Positions 5,564 to 8,829 of a DNA stretch of 8,829 nt are shown one piece after another (position 1 is the stretch's first letter; every line of letters begins with the position of its first letter). The position numbers and the translations under genes are program-made. The DNA is taken from contig CAZHRW010000020.1 in assembly GCA_964535025.1 (NCBI GenBank), forward strand, positions 1-8,829, read 5' to 3'. Below the pieces are notes generated by a model. That model did not search any database. It worked only from the letters and a program-made list of their open reading frames with translations, and was not told the origin of the DNA. This stretch comes from JAAYZK01 sp964535025 (GTDB lineage: Bacteria; Planctomycetota; Phycisphaerae; SM23-33; FEN-1343).

Positions 5564-6103
5564 CTACAGCGACGCGCGCAGGGCGTCGTAGACGGCCTGG
5601 GCCTCGTCGTAGAGCGCTTCGGCATCCGCGTCGGGCCGCTCGCCGGCGGCGCCCTGGCGGAAGCCCTCGATGTAGCCGGCCTTGCAGCCCAGTTCGGCGC
5701 CGAGGCCGCGGTTGAGGCTGCCGCCGATCAGGGACTGGACCCGGGCGTTGGTCACCTTGTCGGTCGCGTGGTCGGCGCCGACGTCGGCGGCCGCCGTGAA
5801 CGCATGGCTGCGGGCCGCCTCGAGCAGGGCGTCGGTCACCTGGCGCTTGCCCGCCTCGGCGAAGGCTTCCCCGACGCCCTGGGCGTAGGCCTCCTGGGCC
5901 GCCCGGCCCATCGGCTGCATCCGGATGACCAGGCGGTACAGTCGCAACCGCTGCTGCAGGTAGGCCTGGGCGTCGTCCCGGCCCATCTGCACCTCCGGCC
6001 GGATCGGCTCGACCGGCGGTTCGGTCGGCCCGCAGCCGGCGACCAGTCCCGACAGGATCACCGCCATCGCCGGCAGCGTCCGTGCACGTTTCATACGGAT
6101 CAT
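5564..6103 (-). CDS. Small alanine-rich lipoprotein of unknown function
   Basis: A 179-aa protein not recognised by family. It has a clear type II signal peptide: basic start (MIRMKRAR), hydrophobic core and the lipobox LVAGC with C24 as the lipid-bearing cysteine, then a Pro/Glu linker (PTEPPVEPIRPE). The rest (about 40-179) is predicted mostly helical and Ala-rich, with a Gly-rich break (IGGSLNRGLGAELGC, 126-140) that includes a second cysteine, C140. No catalytic motif is visible. The ATG at 6101-6103 is supported by AGGAG 6 nt upstream; M4 would leave too long a spacing. It follows the exported-protein gene by 27 bp on the same strand and is probably co-transcribed, which suggests the two act together at the cell envelope. 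Confidence 0.8.
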   Translation of the reverse strand: MIRMKRARTLPAMAVILSGLVAGCGPTEPPVEPIRPEVQMGRDDAQAYLQQRLRLYRLVIRMQPMGRAAQEAYAQGVGEAFAEAGKRQVTDALLEAARSHAFTAAADVGADHATDKVTNARVQSLIGGSLNRGLGAELGCKAGYIEGFRQGAAGERPDADAEALYDEAQAVYDALRASL

Positions 6104-6130
6104 GATTCTCTCCTGATGCGATCGGACGGG

Positions 6131-6982
6131 TTATCGCGGCTTGCACCAGTCGCTCGGGGCGGCGACCGCCATGCGCACCAGCCGATACCGCTGCGACATG
6201 GCCACGCGGCCGAGGGCGTCCCGGATGTCTTCGGCGGTAATCTCCCCGCGGTTCATCATCGTCGCCCGTTCGTGGGCCCGGATGAAGATCTCCTTGAAGA
6301 TCTTGCCCTCGAGCGGCTGGTCGACCTGGAGCGCTTCGTATTCGGTGATCTCGGCCGACCGCTTCCAGAACAGCATGTAATGGGCCTCGATGATCGCCTT
6401 GACGTACTCGGCCATATCTCGGGTGGCCGGGAGGTATACCTCGTCTTCGCTGGCAAGGGGTTGCCCCAATTCAGCCAAGTCGGTCACGAAGGGGAAGCGC
6501 CGCACATCCTCCGCATACAGTGTGATGATCCGCAGCGGGGCGGTCGGCAGGGAGCCGTGGACGACGAAGACGCCGTAGGCGGTGTTGGCATCACCGTCGG
6601 CCAGGCGGTAGGCGTTCCAGTTGTCCTCCATGACGATCAGCGAGCCGCCGCTCTTCATCAGGTCCAGGGCGTGGACCAGGCGCTCGGCGACGCCCTTGGC
6701 GCGGGCCTCGACCGTGGCGTAGTGCTTGCCGGGCTGCTGGATGCCGAGGATGGGGACCTTGACGATCTGCTGCTCGAGTTCCACGTCGAAGTCGCGGTGG
6801 ACGATGCGGTAGCCTTCCCCGCCGGCGTACGCCTCGCCGGTCAGCGGATCGACCTCCGCGACGTACGGCTCGATCGCGATCGGCAGCCGGCTGTTGACGG
6901 CCGCCTGGGCGGCGGCCGTCGTCGCCATCGTCAGCGACAGCACCCCCGCGGCCAAACAGACAACATAGCGCCTTGGATTCAT
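6131..6982 (-). CDS. Exported protein of unknown function
   Basis: A 283-aa protein with a Sec signal peptide (MNPRRYVV, then a hydrophobic stretch, with likely cleavage after TTAAAQA near residue 27), so it is probably periplasmic. No family is recognised. The middle (about 70-175) alternates strands and helices: VKVPILGI, then a helix ARAKGVAERLVHALDLM, then SLIVMED, YGVFVVHG and RIITLYAEDV. The R-A-x(5)-R-L pattern followed by such strands weakly recalls the periplasmic domain in front of some MscS-like channels, but no membrane helices follow. The C-terminal part (185-270) is charged and helical. The ATG at 6980-6982 has AAAGGA 6 nt upstream; the longer open frame back to 7084 would hide the signal peptide. 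First gene of the pair with the downstream lipoprotein. Confidence 0.82.
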   Translation of the reverse strand: MNPRRYVVCLAAGVLSLTMATTAAAQAAVNSRLPIAIEPYVAEVDPLTGEAYAGGEGYRIVHRDFDVELEQQIVKVPILGIQQPGKHYATVEARAKGVAERLVHALDLMKSGGSLIVMEDNWNAYRLADGDANTAYGVFVVHGSLPTAPLRIITLYAEDVRRFPFVTDLAELGQPLASEDEVYLPATRDMAEYVKAIIEAHYMLFWKRSAEITEYEALQVDQPLEGKIFKEIFIRAHERATMMNRGEITAEDIRDALGRVAMSQRYRLVRMAVAAPSDWCKPR

Positions 6983-7105
6983 ACCGTGTCCTTTCCTGTC
7001 CTGAAGTCGAGATGATCCCATGTTCGCCGCAAGGGGCGCCCCGGCGGCCCCAGGTGGGGCGATGCAAGACCGGCGGCAACACACCTTTGCGCCTTTTAGG
7101 GTGGA
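6983..7105 (-). other. GC-rich structured leader of the exported-protein gene
   Basis: If the candidate promoter at 7106-7134 is used, the transcript has a leader of about 115 nt. It contains the perfect palindrome GGGGCGCCCC (7033-7042) and a stem GCCCC-AGGT-GGGGC (7047-7060), then a normal ribosome binding site. No known riboswitch was recognised. Confidence 0.35.
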
Positions 7106-7134
7106 GTCCTAGCCGTTTTGCCCGCCGATGTCAA
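7106..7134 (-). promoter_or_regulatory. Candidate sigma70-type promoter of the exported-protein/lipoprotein pair
   Basis: On the minus strand a perfect TTGACA (7129-7134) is followed after 17 nt by TAGGAC (7106-7111), a weak -10 match (3 of 6). It sits in the 248-bp gap after the methylthiotransferase gene, where a promoter is expected. Confidence 0.35.
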
Positions 7135-7230
7135 GACGCCGCTGTGTCCACGCAGAGCCGGCGCATCGGACCGCATAGCTCTCCACAGCTCGCCGGTGCT
7201 ACGTAGTCTGTTCCATACCTGCCCGACCGC

Positions 7231-8454
7231 CTACCAGCGGATCTGCGATACGAACCGTTTGCGAAGTATTCTTAGCCGTTCCGCAATGACGGCCGGGGGA
7301 ACCTTGTCGTCCAGGCGGGCGGCCTCGGTTCCCGGGCGGTCGCAGTAGCGGTAGGCGACGATGCGGTGGAAGGGCACGGTGGCCAGGGCGTCGAGGGTCT
7401 GTCGGAAGTCGTCGTCCGTCTCGCCGGGGAAGCCGACGAGGACATGCGTCTCGACGCGGCTTTCGCCGGCGACGTCCATCACGCGGCGGATCGCGTCCAG
7501 GGCGTCGGCGATGCGGTGGTTCCGCCGCATTGCGTGCAGGATCCGGTCCGAGCCGGACTGGAGGGGGACCAGAAACAGCCCCAGGTGGCCGGGCCGGGCG
7601 GCGAGCACCTCGACCAGCCGGTCGCAATAGCCGATCACCCACTGGGGATGCACATCCAGCAGGTCGACGGCGAAGGACCCGTCGCAGGCGAACAGCTCGT
7701 CCAGCAGCGCGGGCAGGTCGGTCCCGAGGTCCAGCCCGTAGGCCCCCACATCGCCGGCGATCAGTTCGAAATGGTCGAACCCCCGGCGAAGGCCCTGCCG
7801 AAAGTCGCCGACGACGGCCTCCGGCCGGCGCGATACGAGCCGTCCACAGGCAAACCGAATCGCGCAGTAGGCGCATTCGCTCAGGCAGCCCCGGGCAATC
7901 AGGACGTGGAACACACGATCACCCTCGAGCCGCTCCGGCTTGGGATACCGCCACCGGCGATAGCGGGTCCGCAGCGCGTCGGCCAGCACGGACGGCGACA
8001 GCAGCCGGGCGGCCCGCCGGCCCGGGGACCGGCCGACAGCCGGTCGGGCGTGCTCGATCAGGTCATCGAAATCGCCCACCTCCCCCACGCTTTCCAGCGG
8101 CACGTCGCTGTCCAGCAGGGTGTCCAAGCGGTCCATGGTCTCCGGAGTCACCGTCTCGCACCGGTAGGCCGACAGCGTGTCGGCGGGCGTGATGCCCGCC
8201 ATACACCCGATCACCACCAGTCGGGCCTCGTCGGCCATCCGCGACCGGATGCCGTGCAGGAGTCGAAGGCTTTCCGCTTCGGCCTCGTCGTTGAAGGCGC
8301 AGCCGGCAACGATCACCAGAGCGGCCTGATCGAGCCGTCGGGTCAGGTGCCAGCCGTTGAGCTGGAGGTAGGGGAAGATCCTGGCCGTCGTCGCCTTGGA
8401 CCGGGGGCAGCCTTGGGCGAACACGACACAGGCGGAGCTTCCAACCACGGGCAT
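7231..8454 (-). CDS. MiaB/RimO-like radical SAM methylthiotransferase without TRAM domain
   Basis: A 407-aa two-cluster radical SAM enzyme. Relatives attach methylthio groups to tRNA adenosine (MiaB, MtaB) or to ribosomal protein S12 (RimO). The N-terminal UPF0004-type domain keeps three cysteines, C16 (AQGCPRSK), C52 (VAGCAF) and C84 (VIGCMAG), expected to bind the auxiliary [4Fe-4S] cluster. The radical SAM core carries C190-x3-C194-x2-C197 (ARGCLSECAYC), followed by LFLVPLQSGSDRIL (293-306) and VLVGFPGETDDDF (338-350). The protein ends at about the point where the RNA-binding TRAM domain begins in MiaB, MtaB and RimO; reading on past the stop in this frame shows no TRAM-like sequence, so the absence seems real. 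The linker 110-180 is long and arginine-rich. The ATG at 8452-8454 is chosen because it places C16 near the N terminus, as in the family; its GAAGAG ribosome binding site is weak. The substrate is unknown. Confidence 0.88.
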   Translation of the reverse strand: MPVVGSSACVVFAQGCPRSKATTARIFPYLQLNGWHLTRRLDQAALVIVAGCAFNDEAEAESLRLLHGIRSRMADEARLVVIGCMAGITPADTLSAYRCETVTPETMDRLDTLLDSDVPLESVGEVGDFDDLIEHARPAVGRSPGRRAARLLSPSVLADALRTRYRRWRYPKPERLEGDRVFHVLIARGCLSECAYCAIRFACGRLVSRRPEAVVGDFRQGLRRGFDHFELIAGDVGAYGLDLGTDLPALLDELFACDGSFAVDLLDVHPQWVIGYCDRLVEVLAARPGHLGLFLVPLQSGSDRILHAMRRNHRIADALDAIRRVMDVAGESRVETHVLVGFPGETDDDFRQTLDALATVPFHRIVAYRYCDRPGTEAARLDDKVPPAVIAERLRILRKRFVSQIRW

Positions 8455-8689
8455 TGCTCGGGTCTCTTCACATACGGTCGACCAGGCACAGGCGAGGTCC
8501 CCGGCCGCCGGGGCCCGCCGAATCGCGCCTGACGGGGCCGCGTCCGCCCCGCGGGCGTTCCGCCCGTTTCGGATGAAGTATAGTTCCATGGCGGAGACAT
8601 ACTGTCTGCGCCTGTCCATTCCTCTCATCGGCAATCGCCGCCGTCGTCATGACTCCCGGGGCGCCCGCCAGCCGCCGGCGGCCGTGCGG
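8455..8689. other. Region upstream of the methylthiotransferase gene
   Basis: No convincing gene. The minus-strand leader holds two perfect GC hairpins: CCCCGG-CCG-CCGGGG (8499-8513) and CGGGCG-TTC-CGCCCG (8552-8566). TATACT on the minus strand (8577-8582) is a good -10 match (5 of 6), but no -35 partner is seen. A stretch at 8626-8636 (TCATCGGCAAT) resembles part of the 63-bp repeat that follows, so a degenerate repeat copy may reach here. GCCGCCGGCGGC (8671-8682) is a perfect 12-bp palindrome. Confidence 0.45.
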
Positions 8690-8829
8690 GCACGGCATCG
8701 GCGATCGGACCGCCCCCCTAACTCCGCCGTCACGCGGCCGGCGGCGCTGGGCGCACGGCATCGGCAATCGGACCGCCCCCGTAACTCCGCCGCCACCCGG
8801 CCGGCGGCGCTGCGGGCACGGCATCGGCG
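8690..8829. repeat. 63-bp GC-rich tandem repeat running off the right edge
   Basis: Two full units (8690-8752 and 8753-8815) are identical at 57 of 63 positions, and a third starts at 8816 with the same GCACGGCATCGGC. Each unit can form a GC hairpin around the CCGGCGGCG segment; in unit 2 CGCCGCC (8791-8797) pairs perfectly with GGCGGCG (8803-8809 region), with one G-T pair in unit 1. The 63-bp period is a multiple of three, so frames stay open. In the minus-strand frame that is open to 8468, however, all five codons that differ between units change the amino acid, which does not look like a conserved coding repeat. Confidence 0.8.

Noticed and set aside
8468..8824. A minus-strand open frame with 21-residue repeats (MPCxQRRRP type) ending 13 bp before the methylthiotransferase start, tempting as a multi-core peptide precursor for that enzyme.
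   Set aside because: All five codons that differ between the repeat units change the amino acid, the composition is what any GC-rich repeat gives, and no ribosome binding site or leader can be seen because the frame runs to the window edge.

Overview
The window is a high-GC (roughly mid-60s %) bacterial chromosome fragment with seven intact protein genes, one gene cut off by the left edge, and informative intergenic sequence. The gene content suggests a free-living, Gram-negative-type bacterium with an anaerobic or microaerobic side: an anaerobe-type hybrid cluster protein, lipoproteins with lipoboxes, Sec signal peptides and an exported GH5-like glycosidase. A planctomycete/Phycisphaerae-like source fits the overall flavour, but this is inference; no rRNA, tRNA or marker protein in the window settles it. 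No insertion sequence, CRISPR array, tRNA or rRNA was seen.

Left block (1-1791, minus strand): ribF (bifunctional riboflavin kinase/FAD synthetase) followed by a DHH-family phosphoesterase of the NrnA type. The two genes overlap by 23 bp and form a translationally coupled pair. The phosphoesterase runs off the window at base 1. A candidate ribF promoter carries a 17-bp inverted repeat at its -35 end.

Central block (1792-4441): an AT-richer divergent intergenic region, then on the plus strand an Rrf2-family regulator with three cysteines, then hcp, 77 bp further on. All hybrid-cluster ligands are present in Hcp. The pair looks like a self-contained nitrosative-stress (NO/hydroxylamine) module in which an Fe-S regulator senses the signal and Hcp reduces the toxic species. 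An operator-like 16-bp palindrome overlaps the regulator's promoter. A second copy fitting the same ideal palindrome (CGGTATTG-CAATACCG) lies downstream of hcp, in an unusual structured intergenic stretch. That stretch ends in a compact two-hairpin element between the convergent ends of hcp and the GH5 gene.

Right block (4439-8829, minus strand): a GH5-like lipoprotein glycosidase, a small alanine-rich lipoprotein and an exported protein of unknown function (the last two 27 bp apart, a likely operon), and then a MiaB/RimO-like radical SAM methylthiotransferase that lacks the C-terminal TRAM domain. Strong hairpins separate the units. The right edge holds a 63-bp GC-rich tandem repeat that continues out of the window.

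The most interesting items are the rrf2-hcp module with its two matching candidate operators, the structured region downstream of hcp, the TRAM-less methylthiotransferase, and the 63-bp repeat.
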